A DNA stretch of 64,000 nt from Salvator merianae. Taxonomy: Eukaryota; Chordata; Lepidosauria; Squamata; Teiidae. Shown piece after piece: positions 1 through 12,300 of the stretch. The translations under genes were made by a program, and so were the position numbers. How positions within the stretch are numbered: the stretch's first letter is position 1; every line of letters starts with the position of its first letter. The stretch spans positions 21,629,765 to 21,693,764 of the forward strand of contig QVOM02000049.1 in the NCBI GenBank assembly GCA_003586115.2. The letters run 5' to 3'. The notes under the pieces are model-generated. The model was not told the DNA's origin. It did no database searches and worked only from the letters and a program-made list of their open reading frames with translations.

Positions 1-19
1 CACACACACACACACACAC
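1..19. repeat. (CA)n microsatellite at window edge
   Basis: Uninterrupted CA dinucleotides run from the first base, so the tract probably continues beyond the window. No other signal is present. Confidence 0.97.
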
Positions 20-1223
20 TAGGGAAGTCTAAGAGGCCATTTGAACACATTGCAGTAATTATTTGTCACCAAGTATTCCTTAGGTTTTCTGTTATGGTTT
101 TAGGGTTTTTTTGTTGCTGCTGTTCCGGAGATGCTGAATTTACCAAGTACAACCTGAATGTGTTAGATTTCTTACAAGGGAAGATATTATATGCAAACAT
201 ACATTCTCAATTGGCAAAATAGATAATGATCAACAATTATCTTTCCGTTAAGTGTATGACAATACGCTGTATCATCTACTTCTGAATTAGAATTGCTCTG
301 AAAGTCATTATCTGAGTAATGATCTTTGAATAGCTGAAAAACAAATATATGTTGGGAGGAATCCAGTTAGCAACCTCATGGGAATCCCACTCTTTGAAGG
401 GAAAAATGCTGAAGGGGGAGGCGTAACCCAATACAAGTTGTCTGAATGCACTTGGTTGGCATGAAAGCTGACTAAGTGTGAGAAGAGAGGGAAACTAGGA
501 AAGAGAACGAACTGTCCTGGGAGAGAACAGTATTCTTAATCTGAAAAGGGGAACTCCATGGTGCAGCACTTTATGGCGGTTGTTTCTCATCTGGGTAGCC
601 ATATACCTGTGTTATCCGGAAGCAGACAATGGTAAATGCACACATTGGCAAAGTATGGTGTCAAGCCAAGCCCTGTAAAACCAGAAGGAAATTAGAGCTT
701 CCTTAAAGTGCCAGTACTTTTTAGATCCAGGCACTACATTTCAAGTTTGCCCAGCCACCATGTGCTTGTTTGGAGCCAAGTCAGCTTGCAACCTTTTGAA
801 CCTGGAATTCAGATTTAGGACCATTTAGTGCCGATGCTAAATCTGGGTGTTGTGTTCAGAAATTGTCAAGCCGCCTTGACTGCCAAACAAGCACAAGCCA
901 ACTCAGCGACAGCCAAGAGAATTGCACAGACTTGGCACCATGTAAAAAGTGCTAGGTCTTAGTTGAAGGAAGCTCCAGCCCTCTTCTGCTTTTGCAGGGC
1001 TTAGAATAGCACTGAGCCCTGCCAGTCCAGAAGGAGTGGCATAGAGTGACACTTCCTGCCCATCCATGCCCTGTAGTTTTGTCAAGAGAACTCAATTAAA
1101 CATATATACATCTTTTAGTACCTGATGCTCATAATGTCATTTGAATGCTTAGCTTGTTTTCACGTTCAGAAGGGCACTCAGGGCACCCAGCTGACCAGTA
1201 TAACTGGGAAAACACAATACGCA
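20..1223. other. Unclassified non-coding sequence
   Basis: AT-leaning sequence with no recognised repeat family and no convincing exon. The short open frame on the minus strand near 903-1085 has no motif and is taken as chance. Confidence 0.5.
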
Positions 1224-1370
1224 GCATTGTAGGAGTTCTCTGAGCAGAATCTCCTGCAGATTTTTAACCTCCCAGGATAAACGTTTTGCACATTTGCTCT
1301 GACAATGCTAGCTAGCCTAGTGGCAAAAGTCTTCAGACTGAAGATTCAGCTCAGAGAACTCCTACAGTGC
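1224..1370. mobile_element. Inverted-repeat element, GGAGTTCTCTGAG family
   Basis: The outer ~29 bases (1224-1252 and 1342-1370) are inverted copies differing at about three positions; both carry the core GTAGGAGTTCTCTGAG. Between them lies a stretch with TAGCCTAGTGGCAAAAGTC, which resembles the inner part of related pieces at 15216-15293 and 26757-26895. The arrangement looks like two head-to-head or tail-to-tail copies of one retroelement end. Penelope-like elements are known for such dimeric layouts, but that assignment is inference. Confidence 0.65.
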
Positions 1371-2390
1371 ATCAAAGCTTTGTGAGAGCAATGCTTTGTG
1401 AGAGATTGCAGCCTACTTTTACTTTTGGAACTAAAACTGAAGTTGATAAACGAATGATGTGTTTATGTTAAGAGTTCCAATGGAACTCTTAAATCTATAT
1501 TTGTTTAAAAATGCTTTTTATACATACAACATACACATTATATTACATCAGCGTTTTTAGAACTGTTCTATTATTTTTAAAATGTAATGTCTAAATTATA
1601 CATTTAGAAACAAATAGTGAAGAGTGTTTTCATGGAATGCAACTTTTTTGAAAGCGTGATCTGAAGTCATGCGTTATGTGCAGAGTTTTAAAACCAAAGC
1701 AAATGGAGCAAATCCAATATTAGATGTATTATACAGCGTGGAGGTTCATTAAGATGTAGCACGTCTCCTTTTGCTGACTTTTTTTTTTCCTGTGACATGT
1801 CGATAGAAATTAAATTATATCCCAGCTGCCTGGCAATTTGTTGTTTCTGTGAAATCAAATTTATATTCTTTTCACATACTAATTTATGGTTTAGTCATCA
1901 AAGTGACCATTGGTGCCCCGTTTCATAAATAACTACTTGAAGCAGCCTAAGGGGAATTGTGTGAACGTGACGGATTATTGTCATTTTATTCCTGACATTC
2001 AGAGGATTTGACTGAATTTAACAGGAGGATCGTTTTAAGGATAGGAAGCATACCAGAGCCTTTATGTCTACCCTTGCCATTTTTATATGTTTCTGGTTAC
2101 TCAGTTTGATTTGAAAATGGTTAAAAAAGCAAGACAAGTATTCTGCCAAAGCAAAATAACTAACAGTGCAATCTTCTGGGTATTCAGTCCAGGATCTGTT
2201 AACCTGCTGGAGCTCATGGTTATATCTGATATTTTAAGACTGTCCTTTGGCATCATCTCCTCCAGTTGCCCAAGCACTAAATGCAGAGCTTAGAGGCTTT
2301 ATTGGCATGGTAGGAAGCGCATTGGGAACACCACCGTGCTCTTGAGGATAGTGTTGGCCACTCCAAGTTTACTCCTACATAGGTCCCATT
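1371..2390. other. Non-repetitive stretch; possible conserved non-coding block at 1690-2040
   Basis: No repeat is recognised. The part at 1690-2040 is balanced in composition, lacks transposon signatures and carries several homeodomain-like AT cores, the appearance expected of a conserved non-coding element. No alignment was possible, so this is impression only. Confidence 0.25.
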
Positions 2391-2490
2391 GTCTTCAGTA
2401 GTGATACCAGAAAAGGTGGTGACAGCAACCAACCTGGATAGCTTCAAGAAAGGGTTAAACAAATTCTTGGTGTACAGTTGTTACACTGCC
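2391..2490 (+). mobile_element. CR1/L3-like repeat, 5' part
   Basis: Contains wording such as CAACCTGGATAGCTTCAAG followed by AGGGTTAAACAAATTCTTGG, which matches the common squamate repeat that precedes the 'gatgctggactagatggg' tail. It leads directly into the doubled tail at 2491-2930. The CR1/L3 assignment is approximate. Confidence 0.5.
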
Positions 2491-2700
2491 TGCTAGAATC
2501 AATGCCTAAGTACCACCTCCAGGTTGGAGAGACAGACAGGGTGCCTCTACGCCATTTGCAGAGAGTCGAGAACAAGTGAAGGTTTTTGCCTTTGTCTTCT
2601 GCTTGAGAATGGCCAGAAGCAATTGGTGGATCACTGTGTGAGACAAGATGCCAGACTAGATGGGCTATGGCCCAATCCATGAGGGCTCCTCTTAATTCAG
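2491..2700 (+). mobile_element. CR1/L3-like repeat tail, tandem copy 1
   Basis: About 210 bases that recur almost in register at 2711-2930. Shared landmarks are GGAGAGACAGACAGG, CATTTGCAGAGAG, TTTTGCCTTTGTCTTCTGCTTG and GACTAGATGGGCT (here with a one-base difference). The end of the copy resembles the 'actagatgggct...gatcca' tail found in CR1/L3-type squamate repeats. Confidence 0.7.
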
Positions 2701-2710
2701 GTGTATCAGT

Positions 2711-2930
2711 GGCTACTAGAATGGATGCCCAGGTACTGCCTCCAAGCTGGAGAGACAGACAGGATGCCTCTCAAGACCATTTGCAGAGAGCCGAAAGCAG
2801 ATGAAGGTTTTGCCTTTGTCTTCTGCTTGAGAATGCCCAGAAGCAGTTGGTGGGCCACGGTGTGAGATAGGATGCTGGAGTAGATGGGCTGTGGGTTGAT
2901 CCAGCAGAGCTTCTCTTATGTTCTTATGGT
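2711..2930 (+). mobile_element. CR1/L3-like repeat tail, tandem copy 2
   Basis: Second direct copy of the preceding unit, separated by about 10 bases. It ends in the more complete form GATCCAGCAGAGCTTCTC followed by TTATGTTCTTATG, a typical end of this repeat in reptiles. Divergence between the two copies, by eye roughly one difference in eight to ten bases, suggests an old duplication or partial double insertion. Confidence 0.7.
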
Positions 2931-3309
2931 TCTTCCAATAAACTTGGCCATAGGATTGTATCCTGTAACAGATGTTTTCTTGGTTATTTCTGCTCAAGAG
3001 CCCAGTAAAGTCAGTAGAATATAATATGAGAGGTTACAGCTCAAGATTAACCTAAGGAAGCGTTGCCTGTGTCTTGTGGAACCTCACCATCTGGAGAAAG
3101 CAGGACCTGCATCTGATCAGTGTCTGGATAGGAAACCTCCTGGGAACCATATAGGTGCTGTGGTTTCTTGGGTTCCCTGATTGTGGGGTGGGGGATAGAA
3201 TTTAAATAGAAGAAAGTAAATGGCTAAAAAGCCTGTACTTTCTATTCAGACAATCTGAAGCCAAACTCACTAATCTCCAGTTCCCCATGGCTGTCAACTC
3301 GCTCTTTCT
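2931..3309. other. Unclassified non-coding sequence
   Basis: Nothing recognised on either strand. Confidence 0.45.
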
Positions 3310-3420
3310 GTGGACTGTATTGAATTTTCTATTCTAACTTTAAAAAAAAATTAACTGTAACTTGCCTTGAGAATTCAGGATATAGGGTGGGATTAAAATG
3401 TAATCAAAATTTTAAAATTA
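3310..3420 (+). mobile_element. L2-type LINE 3' end
   Basis: Reads CTTGCCTTGAGAATTCAGGA then TATAGGGTGGGATTAAAATG, matching the widespread squamate L2 terminus in which 'ccgccttgag' is followed by 'gatatagggtgggatataaat'. Only the terminal ~100 bases are recognisable. Confidence 0.6.
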
Positions 3421-3905
3421 GAAGAATCTCAGGCAGCATGAATGAGAGAAGACTTCTGTCTAAACTCATTTAGGACATAGCTAAGAAGAAGGTACAACTC
3501 TGAACAAAATGGCTTTGTCTGCTCTTAAATGTTCATATCTTAGGCAAGTTATGACTGCATTGTCTTAGTCTATTCTAAGCCTTATGAATATGTTGTCGAA
3601 AGCCCAAGAGCAGAGTGAGGATGCCCAAGAGAAGGCACCATTTTCCATTATGTGCATTATCTAATAGCTACAAGAGTTGGGAGATTTTCTCCGAATGGAA
3701 CTTAACAGGTCCATGAAGATGAGGGCAGGGGAATGAAGAAGAATAAAAGTCTGTGCTTAAGTGGTTGGAAAAGCACAGCTGCTAAGAACAAAGAGAGCAA
3801 GATGTACCAGTGGACTGTAAACAACAATAAAAATCAACTGAAATAGCTAAGAACTCAGACCAAAGTTTTTCATTTCAGTTGGGAGATCATTGACTAAGGC
3901 AAGAC

Positions 3906-4090
3906 AAATTTATTTGTTTTATTTATTTATTTATTTAGAACACTTTTGTGAAATTGTTCATAACTAAAAAAAAAATTCCAGAGCAATTTACAATACAAGC
4001 ACGAAAACAAGGTTGAAAGCATTTAGAACAATAACAATTGATTATTAAAAATAATATTAAGAACTGGTTAGGTTTAGACAGGTGCTCATC
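3906..4090 (-). mobile_element. L2-like LINE 3' end with (TTTA)n tail
   Basis: A run of TTTATTTATTTATTTA is followed by AGAGCAATTTACAATACAAG, the reverse complement of an L2-like terminus plus A-rich tail. The copy is short and diverged. Confidence 0.5.
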
Positions 4091-4109
4091 TGCTCAGTGA
4101 ATGCTTGGA

Positions 4110-4500
4110 TGAAGAAATATTATTTATAATTTATTTGTGATATCCAGCCCCATGACCATGAGGCCTCTGGGCAGCTCATACAATTAAACGTACAATAAGA
4201 CTAATAGGTCTTTAACAGACATTCAAAATATGCAGTAGTAGATGCCTGACAGACATCAAGAGGAAGAGCATTCCAGAAGGTAGGCACCATCACAGAGAAG
4301 GCCCAGCTGCACGGTACTGAATCATGACCTTCAGTAATTAATGATACCCAAAGCAAGATTTCCCTGGATGATCTGTTTGCTGTTTAAAACAGGCAAGGTG
4401 CTGTGTATGGTATTGTGATCACAAGTAATTTAAGGCCTTATATAGCAAGCACGGAACCTTGAATCTGCCCTATAACTAATTTATTGGTGTTCACCCCATT
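4110..4500 (-). mobile_element. L2-like LINE fragment
   Basis: The wording GAGCATTCCAGAAGGTAGGC, GAGAAGGCCCAGCTG and AAGCACGGAACCTTGAATCT parallels the antisense of the squamate L2 coding region, which is seen in better condition at 21499-22195. The reading frame is not maintained. Confidence 0.6.
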
Positions 4501-4880
4501 TTATTAAGAGGCTGAAATAGCTTCCCAATCGGGAAAGGTTACAGTGTTTGAAACTTTTTGGATTAAAAAAAATGTGTATACAAGAGAGCAGCACATGTTA
4601 AAAGTATGTAACAGTATGTATAGTATGAAGAAAGTAGATGGAAAGTATTATCTTCACCCTCCAAGACTAGAACTCCAGGGTCATCTGTTGGAGCTAAGTA
4701 ATGGGAGATTCAGAACAGACAAAAGGAATATTTTTCCATGTCGCATACGCTGCTGCAGTTAACTAATAGAATTCTTTACCACTAGATATAGTGATGGTCC
4801 CCACAAATATATATAAATTTGACAAATGTATGGAAGATAAGTTTGCTTGTAACTACTTACTGTGGTATGTTACCTTCAGT
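4501..4880 (+). mobile_element. CR1/L3-like repeat fragment
   Basis: Landmarks are GGGAGATTCAGAACAGACAA, AATAGAATTCTTTACCACTA and GATATAGTGATGGTCCCC. They correspond to the part of the same repeat family that lies upstream of the tails at 2491-2930. The repeat fades near 4880. Confidence 0.6.
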
Positions 4881-5095
4881 ATCAGAACTGTTCTGCCTCT
4901 GAAGACTTATCTGCTGGAGAATGTGAGCAGGAATAGTACTATAGGATCCGCACCTTCTTTTTGGGTTTCACATGGACATTTCCTTGGCCACAATTAAACA
5001 TAAGCTGCTAAACGTGCTCTAATCCAGCCAGGCTGTTCTTAGGGGCCACTATTTATATCCAACTAAGAGTTTGTTGCTTATAATTTTGTTTGTTG

Positions 5096-5430
5096 TTAAG
5101 GTTTTATCCATATAGTCCACTTATTACTTTTACGTTCCACCTTTTTGCAAGGCAGGATGCTCAAACTATAGCCCTATACTTGCTGAGCTATAGTTCTCAT
5201 CATTTCTTGCCACTGATCAGACATGCTAGGGCTGATAGGAACGGTAGTTCAGGAAGACCTGGACAGCCATAGTTTGAGCACCACTGCTCCAAGGAATTTA
5301 AGGCAACATACATCATTACACTGAAAAGCAACAACTCTCTCAAGCTCACCAAGTAATCCTCAAGTCTCAAGAATTTATCCCTACTCTTCCTCCCTACCAC
5401 CATCCCCATGTTAGCCTGGCCCTCTAGTGT
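5096..5430 (-). mobile_element. L2-like LINE 3' end, split by a hAT MITE
   Basis: The left piece (to 5152) reads TTCCACCTTTTTGCAAGG and the right piece (from 5287) CTCCAAGGAATTTAAGGCAA followed by CATACAT. Joined across the insert they give a normal antisense squamate L2 3' end. The 134-base element between them is therefore a later insertion. Confidence 0.6.
5153..5286. mobile_element. hAT-type MITE inserted in an L2 end
   Basis: Ends are CAGGATGCTCAAACTATAG and, in reverse, CAGTGGTGCTCAAACTAT, a hAT-style inverted terminal repeat. The flanks TTGCAAGG (5145-5152) and CTCCAAGG (5287-5294) match at six of eight positions, fitting an aged 8-bp target-site duplication. The interior has the GGGCTGATAGGAACGGTAGT pattern of the widespread 'actacaactcccatcatccc' family. 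No coding capacity. Confidence 0.75.
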
Positions 5431-5947
5431 CTCTTAGTGTCAGGATCTTGGATTTGTCAGTTTTTCATCTGATATCAAGTGCTATATATTGTGGTGATCT
5501 TCCATGGTGCAAAATATAAGCATAGACTTTAAACATTTTGATGGAGGGTGCTTGCTGAGCATTCGTGAAAGAAATTTGCTGAGTTCTTGAGAGATAATAG
5601 CCCAAGGGCAGCACTTCTGAAGAATTAAACTCTTTCAGTGAATTTTGGAAGAACTGGTTACATCATGGTCCTTTTAAAAATGAATTATTCTGGATTTCTC
5701 AGGAGATTTGATGGGTGCAGCACCTATTTTGTTGCCAAACCATGTGTTTCTTGAAGTGCTCTTCAGTAAAATAAGAGCTCTGAAGAGTATTGCTGCTTTT
5801 CTGTTTTGCTCTAAGTAATCAAAACTTGAAAGAATAGTGTTTTATTGAAGTTTTCTGCCATGCAGCAAGAGGTTGTGAACATCTGCAAACTAATAATATA
5901 CATTTGTTGGGATCCTTGGTGACCTGACACCTTGGGAAGAAATAGCT

Positions 5948-6035
5948 AGAATGGTGCCCTGCAGATATTATTGGATTACAACTTCCATCATCGCCTGACC
6001 ATTGGAACCAACAGCATCCTGAAAGCTGTACCTGG
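5948..6035. mobile_element. hAT-like MITE interior fragment
   Basis: GGATTACAACTTCCATCATC is a slightly diverged form of the 'actacaactcccatcatc' core of the family seen at 5153-5286. Termini are not preserved. Confidence 0.5.
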
Positions 6036-6135
6036 CCAAAAGCAGTGTTCAGGCTGGAGAGAAGCACTTCCTCTTTCCTGTATCACAGGAGCAAGATGGT
6101 TGTTAAACATTCACGTAATTTAATCAGGAATATTC

Positions 6136-6345
6136 AGATTTATTTATTCGTATTTTTGTCCTGCCCTATACCCGAAGGTTCAAGGCTGGTTGCAACAGTA
6201 AAAACAAAAGAAACCACTAGGAATGATTGCCTAAAGTTTGGGAGAGGAGGCTGGTCCTCAGCAAAAGTCAAGGTGAAAAGATGTGTCTTCGCCAGTCTTC
6301 TCTGTGTATATGTCACAGTGAAGATAAATTTGCTCACATTGAATA
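6136..6345 (-). mobile_element. L2-type LINE 3' region
   Basis: Starts with an antisense tail (TTTATTTATT) and then TGTCCTGCCCTATACCCGAA and GGTTCAAGGCTGGTTGCAAC, the same layout as the L2 end at 20764. The weak resemblance continues to about 6345. Confidence 0.6.
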
Positions 6346-6353
6346 ATCAGAGA

Positions 6354-6355
<2 letters not shown>

Positions 6356-6395
<40 letters not shown>
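6356..6395. repeat. (GT)n microsatellite
   Basis: Twenty uninterrupted GT units immediately downstream of the L2 remnant. It generates a spurious repetitive Cys-Val frame that should not be read as coding. Confidence 0.97.
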
Positions 6396-6397
<2 letters not shown>

Positions 6398-8749
6398 AAA
6401 AGAGTGCCTCCTAGAGGAGTGGTACATGCCTGAAATTTGATGACACAGTGATTTTTGATAGTTTACCAGTGTGGATGATGATAGTAGTATCAGTTATTAA
6501 ATTATCAGTTCTTATCATCTTGTTTCTGCAGCTGGCAACTAATTTGCCACTAGCATCCTTAGGATACTAGCTGGAGTCAGGCTGAGTTAGCATTGGACCA
6601 GCACATCAAGACCAATCTTTCAAGTTTTTGTGGCAAGGAGCAAACTGTGGATCCAGCCTATGTCTAGCATTTGAATTCCTGGTCATATTGAAGATACTTC
6701 AAAATTTTGAGTACTATTGACCATGGAGCTCTAAAATTTCTTAACCACTGTGATCAACACCCATAGGCTTGAGAAATGTATGCCTTCAGTGCATATTGTA
6801 GCTTCTATGGCAGTGGAGGAGTTAGTTACATAACATGCCTCGTAAACTTACGTGAATGCAGTGCTAACCCTGGATCCAGTTAGTAACATGTCTTTTTGAT
6901 AACATGGATTTTGCATAGATCACTTGCATGAGAGATTTGCAGGTAGCAACTGGAGAATTGGGAAGTTTCCAAATCGGCGTATCTGCATGGATCTTGTGTC
7001 TGGAACTGCAGCAATTCTGGCACTGCATCGTGGCAAGGCCATATAGGAGACAGGTTATCTAAGGCCAGTAATCTGTTGAATTCTAGCACATTCAGGAAGA
7101 GGCAGAATGATGGTACCACCAACAGACCTGTAGCATCAGCAGCCCTGGCCTTGGCCCAAACAGAGCCAGGATAGACCATCATTTCAGAATCACGGGAGTG
7201 TTGCTGTGCTGTGATTTGGATTGCCCTCTGAGGTTGCATCCACAGGCAGTTTTTAATAAAGCACCTGGGAGGCAATTCTGGAATGATTCAGAGTTGTAAC
7301 TGCCACCTCTAATGCACGTTAAAGTCCAGAATTTCCCCTGTGGAAGTGGAGATTAGAGCCAAGATGATCACTTGAGCTGCTACACATTACCACTTCTAAG
7401 GTGCTTTAGAGCTGTTTGTAGTTTTGGTCTTTTTGCTGTGTTTGAACACAGCATCAGTCATGTTTCTGAACCCTGAGAATCTGTGGGACTGTTCATCTAA
7501 GCATTTGTTGACTCTTGTTAGCTACCTTCTGTTGTTATATTAGGGGCAGAATACAAGTGTACAAATAATTTCTGTAAAATACATTGCAGATACGTGAACT
7601 GCAGTGTTTCTGAGAAGAAGTGGCTCTTGACTTTTAATTCCTCAGTGGGCCAGTGCATGACTACTGTGCAGGTGAGTTCCCCACTTAATTTCCTTGGGGC
7701 TCACCTGCATTTAACCTGGACCTTACTGTTGTAGAGAGATCAGACTTGCAGGGGGATCTACTCGATTGTCTGTAGCCTTTCTACGCCATCTGAACCTGAA
7801 GTCTGACACTATGAGATAGAGAATGTCAAGCGTGTAGTCTGTGTAGTGGGCATATGACTGGCTGCTCTGAGGGGGAAGGAAAATTCCCAGGTTTAGTTAG
7901 GGATCATTTAGCCAGGAACAGCTGGAGTTTTGTTTTATTTTTAAAGCATTCCCAGTTTGGAGATTGAAGAGGACTAATTTAAACCTATTCTGTCTTTGAA
8001 CTGTTTTATCTTGTAACTGCATGATAACTAAGGGACACCTTATTTTCCACAAGAGGACTGTCTGAGGGAGTTCAGACTGCAACTGCCTGCATTAAGCTCG
8101 CCTATTACATGCTTGCGTGGTTTATCCTTCTCCTCTTTTAATAATCTTTACTGTTAAATCTTCTTTGTTCCTTGGAGAGGGGAAACACTACTTACCCACA
8201 TCCATAGCTTCACCTACCAGACGCTTAACACAGATATTATTTTTCCCATTACTTAGCAGAGACTTGCTTAGACTTTGGCTCTTTTCCAGACCCTGACAGC
8301 AGGGAGGTAGCTTGGGCCTCCAACAAGAGCTTGGTGGCACCATTACCAATACCACTGTACTTGAAAAAGGGCAGTTGCTTGAGTAGGCCAGTGCAGGGCG
8401 CCTGTGTCCACAGGTAACCACCAGCCCTCCTTGCCACACAATAGGATTCCACAGCAGCCATTACATAATGTTTGAAATCTGAACCGGGGGGGATGGTGAA
8501 TTGGTAGATATCTTCTCCCTCCTTCTCTACACGCTTCTGTGGGTTTTATGCCTCATTTTTTTTCCATTGCCATCCTACCCCCAAAGTTCTTATCCTATTT
8601 GTGGTTGTTCCCTGATGATTTACAGGCAGAAACCACATGTTTTCCATGTGTTTTTTTGAACATCCTAAAGCAGTTTAGCATGTGCTGAAACGCAGCTAAT
8701 AGTTGATGGCAGACCTTTTTTTTAATTGTTGGAGATGCAAAAATGAATA
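6396..8749. other. Unclassified non-coding sequence
   Basis: More than 2 kb without a recognisable repeat or exon. Minus-strand open frames at 6880-7275 and 8188-8461 lack domain motifs and convincing splice context; both are treated as chance frames. Confidence 0.4.
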
Positions 8750-9300
8750 TAATCACCTCCATTGCAACACTGCATCATATTCCAACATTTTATATTTTTC
8801 TATGCTCCCCCCTCCTCTATCGGTCCAGTTTCTCAATTATTTATTCTGTTTATTTTGGGAAATCTCTTACTCCCACTTGTCCCTCAGTAGTCTCAGTACT
8901 ATAGAGTACCGAGATCCCCCATATTTGCCCTATTTTCTTCTTCACCTTGTTTCCCTCCATTCTTATTCTTTCATCTCTTATCTCAAATATATACAATTCT
9001 CATACATTCCCTTTGTCCGTTTCCTTTTTGTCCTTCCACTAATATGCTGTAGTTTGTTTTGCCGCCAGAGATAATTTCAGCAATATTTTTTTAATTTCCT
9101 TATTTCTCTCCCTCAGTCTTCCTAAGAGACATATGTCATGCGTATGTTTTATTGGTTCCTGTATTATCTGTTTCATTTCTTACTTCATTTGTTGCCAACA
9201 TTTTTCAACTTCCACACATTCCCAGTTGATGACAGACCTTCAAATGTCTTTCCTTCTGCCCAATACCCTCAAATGATTTTCAGGCATTGCAAAGTGCTTG
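8750..9300 (-). repeat. Pyrimidine-rich block, possibly a decayed L1 3' region
   Basis: The plus strand is strongly C/T biased, with repeated TTCC, CTCC and TTTC words. Similar blocks occur at 40640-40960 and 41880-42400. Antisense L1 untranslated regions in reptiles can look like this, but no L1 landmark is seen here. Confidence 0.3.
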
Positions 9301-12300
9301 TAGAGACTCTATAGCTATTCACAGTTTTTGATGGTACTTCAACAATTGATTGATTGGTTATGTGTCAAGTTTAAAGGCACTAAATAGGCAGAACTGATAG
9401 AATATTGATCAGCCTGTATTAGTTAACAAGGTACCTTGAGAACTCACAAAATCACTCATGTTACAGGGATAAGATGAATAGTGTTCCTAATTTAGCAAAA
9501 GGTTGACCTAGATGGTTTAAAAGGTATCTTCCAGTTGTGTTTCTTCCCACTCTAATTGAGATGTATATTGCAACCATCCAGGAAAATCTTTGGGCCTTTA
9601 AGAGTAGCTGTTTGTAGCTCTTTTGGAAAAAAATTTCACTGAGGATTTTTTATATAAAGGATCTGCTATTACACTTGTAATGTAACAGTGAAGATAAGTA
9701 TATTCTTTTTGAAAAAATCTGTTTTCATGTTACGGAACACTGATTACCTAAAGCAGCTAGGAGCATTTCTCCGGCAACTTAAAGAGACAGAGAGAATACT
9801 TACATACTGTAGGCGCAGATTCATAGATGTCTTTACTACTGCAATTTAGCCTTTTTTGTAAAAATAATGAAGGTACTCAAGAGTTTTCTATTTCTAGATA
9901 GTTTCTTTTAAAAATTCATTTGTTCTCTTGATGGAGAAACAATCTCTTGCCTTAGTGAGTTTCTCTAAATTAGTTTTGTCTCTTGGCTTTTCTTGTTTCG
10001 GTATGTCATTCGGTATGCTGAAATTATTAAGATAATTTACTTTGTTCCAAACACCAGGTAGCTTGCAATTTTAATATTAATAATGTCAGCCGATGTTCTA
10101 TGCACTAATAATAATCTTTCTGCTTTTCATGGCTTGGAAATTATATATAAGTTTCGAAAATACTTTCACCATTTATTATCTGCTTTAAGTTCCATCACTG
10201 TAGGGGGTCTCTTGAATAGAAGATTAGAGTTTTGTTTTGTACCTTTTGAAATATTCTCCCAAATGAGTTTCAACAGAGTCCATGCCTGGTATTTCTTGAA
10301 AGTAGAATGCTTGAAAGCCAATCTGTAGAGGAAGCTGTCCAGGTCAGTACTATGTTCTGTTGAATGTTTTAGCTCTGAAGAAAAATGCTTGACATGTTTC
10401 TGTGGTCCATCTCAAGTACAGCAGGTAAGGGGTGAGAAGATTTTATGGAGGAAATTGGCTAGTCGTGAACAAGTGTCAAACAAGTAGATGCTTAACAGCT
10501 TCTGCGAAAAGTTTATTATCATATGTTTGTTTAATTATTAAATCAGGGGTAGGGATGGCTGGTGGGGATATACGGAAGTTCAGTTCCTGCCAAAATAGCA
10601 AAAGTTACAGGTCTTTTTAAAGTGTGGAAGCGCAACAATAATGAATGCAACAACAATGTGTTTAAAAAAAGAAGCACTGGTTTGTGATGGGTTGGAAAAC
10701 AGTGGAGGGATGGGATTAAGAACAAATATATTTAGTAGGAAGTGGTGATATTTACTTTAGGAAAACAAGATTCACTGAGATGACCACCTCAATATCTGAT
10801 GGCCCTCTGGATGTGGACTCTGGAATTAAAAGATTTAAATTAGGACTGTGAGATAGAATTAGATAGAATGTCAAAAGGGGATTTCCTTACTCTGTATGAT
10901 TTGGGCTGACTGCACTTCGTTTTCTTGCTTCTCTGTACTTGCCTGTGGTGGGGTGGAGGAAATAATTTTGAAAAAAGAGAAAGAGAAAAAAAAAGAAGCA
11001 CTGGTGAGTATTACTTACCTGCCCTAGATGGCACTGAATGCAGGCATCTCAAATTTAGGTTCTAATCTGACTCAGCATCTGAACCACTTTGGGGTGCCTG
11101 GGCCAGTTAAGACCCTAATCTCTTTGGCACTCATTTTTAGTGCTAGTACAGTGAAGTAATGCTTGCCAGAACTTTTTCCCTAAACATCAGTATTGCTTTT
11201 ATTACTACTACTGTGTTTTAAAAACCAGTGATTTTTGCCCTGAATGAGGAATCTTCACACATCCCTAGTGAATGATGCAGAATTCTAAATACATGCATAT
11301 CACCATACTCACTAGAATAATCATTTTGCCTAAGGAGAGTGGAAGAGAAAGAGCAAACTGGGAAGATCCTCATTAAAATCCCAGCAGTGGCCTGACCTCA
11401 TTCAGAGTGAATGTGTTTTTATGTGTGGTAGTTGTAGTTGTTTGTACAAATGCAATTAATTATAATACAATTCAATAGCTTAGATCATGAGTTTACTTTC
11501 TATTTCCTATTGACATATGTTTCAAAGCAGAGTTGGCTAATTGTAGGCTTGGCACAATATTGCAGCTTTACAGTGACTCAGCTACCATCAGTTTTACTTA
11601 TTGTGACCCCTGAAAACATATCCAGCCACTCTGCTGTCCTTAAGCCAACCTTTTATGTCCATTTTTTTTTTAACTTTACACACACTCCCCCCTTTATTGT
11701 GGGTTGACAACATTAGTTACCATTACTCCCTTCTAAAAAAAAAAAAGGCAAATAAATCAGAGGAGGAAGCAGGGACTTGACAGCAGAGCCTTTTTGGTGG
11801 TGGAGGGGCCCCGGCAGGAGAATCACTTGGCCTTTCACCACCTTGAATCTTGGTGCTCTCTTTTCCTCAATGTTGAAGTCAGGCATATTCTTCCTGGTTA
11901 GAACGAAGTTTCAAAATTTTGGCTTATGATTCCAACATTATGCAGAAAGCTGTGCAAACATATACTATTCTAACATGGTGATGGAAGGGGAGTGTGAGAG
12001 AGGCAAATACGTTATGGGTCGCCATCAGGTTTCTAACCATGCTCATGAGATAGGAAACATTGCATCCGTAACATGGCCTGCTTGTTAGTTTATGTACCAA
12101 GAATTATGCCTTCAAGTCATTTTTGGTTGTTCCTGCAGCTTCCAGAGAAGTAATTATCAATATATCAAATTGCCCATAAATAGAAGCACTTAAAATTCTA
12201 GTATTTGAAGATATCTGTTGACGAGATTTATTATTGAAGTTCAACTGTTACAGCTTGACAATTAAGAAATATTGACAAATGTAAACACATTATTGATGTC

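Noticed and set aside
6045..6398. 117-codon plus-strand frame ending in alternating Cys-Val
   Set aside because: The end is the GT microsatellite and the start lies in hAT and L2 remnants.
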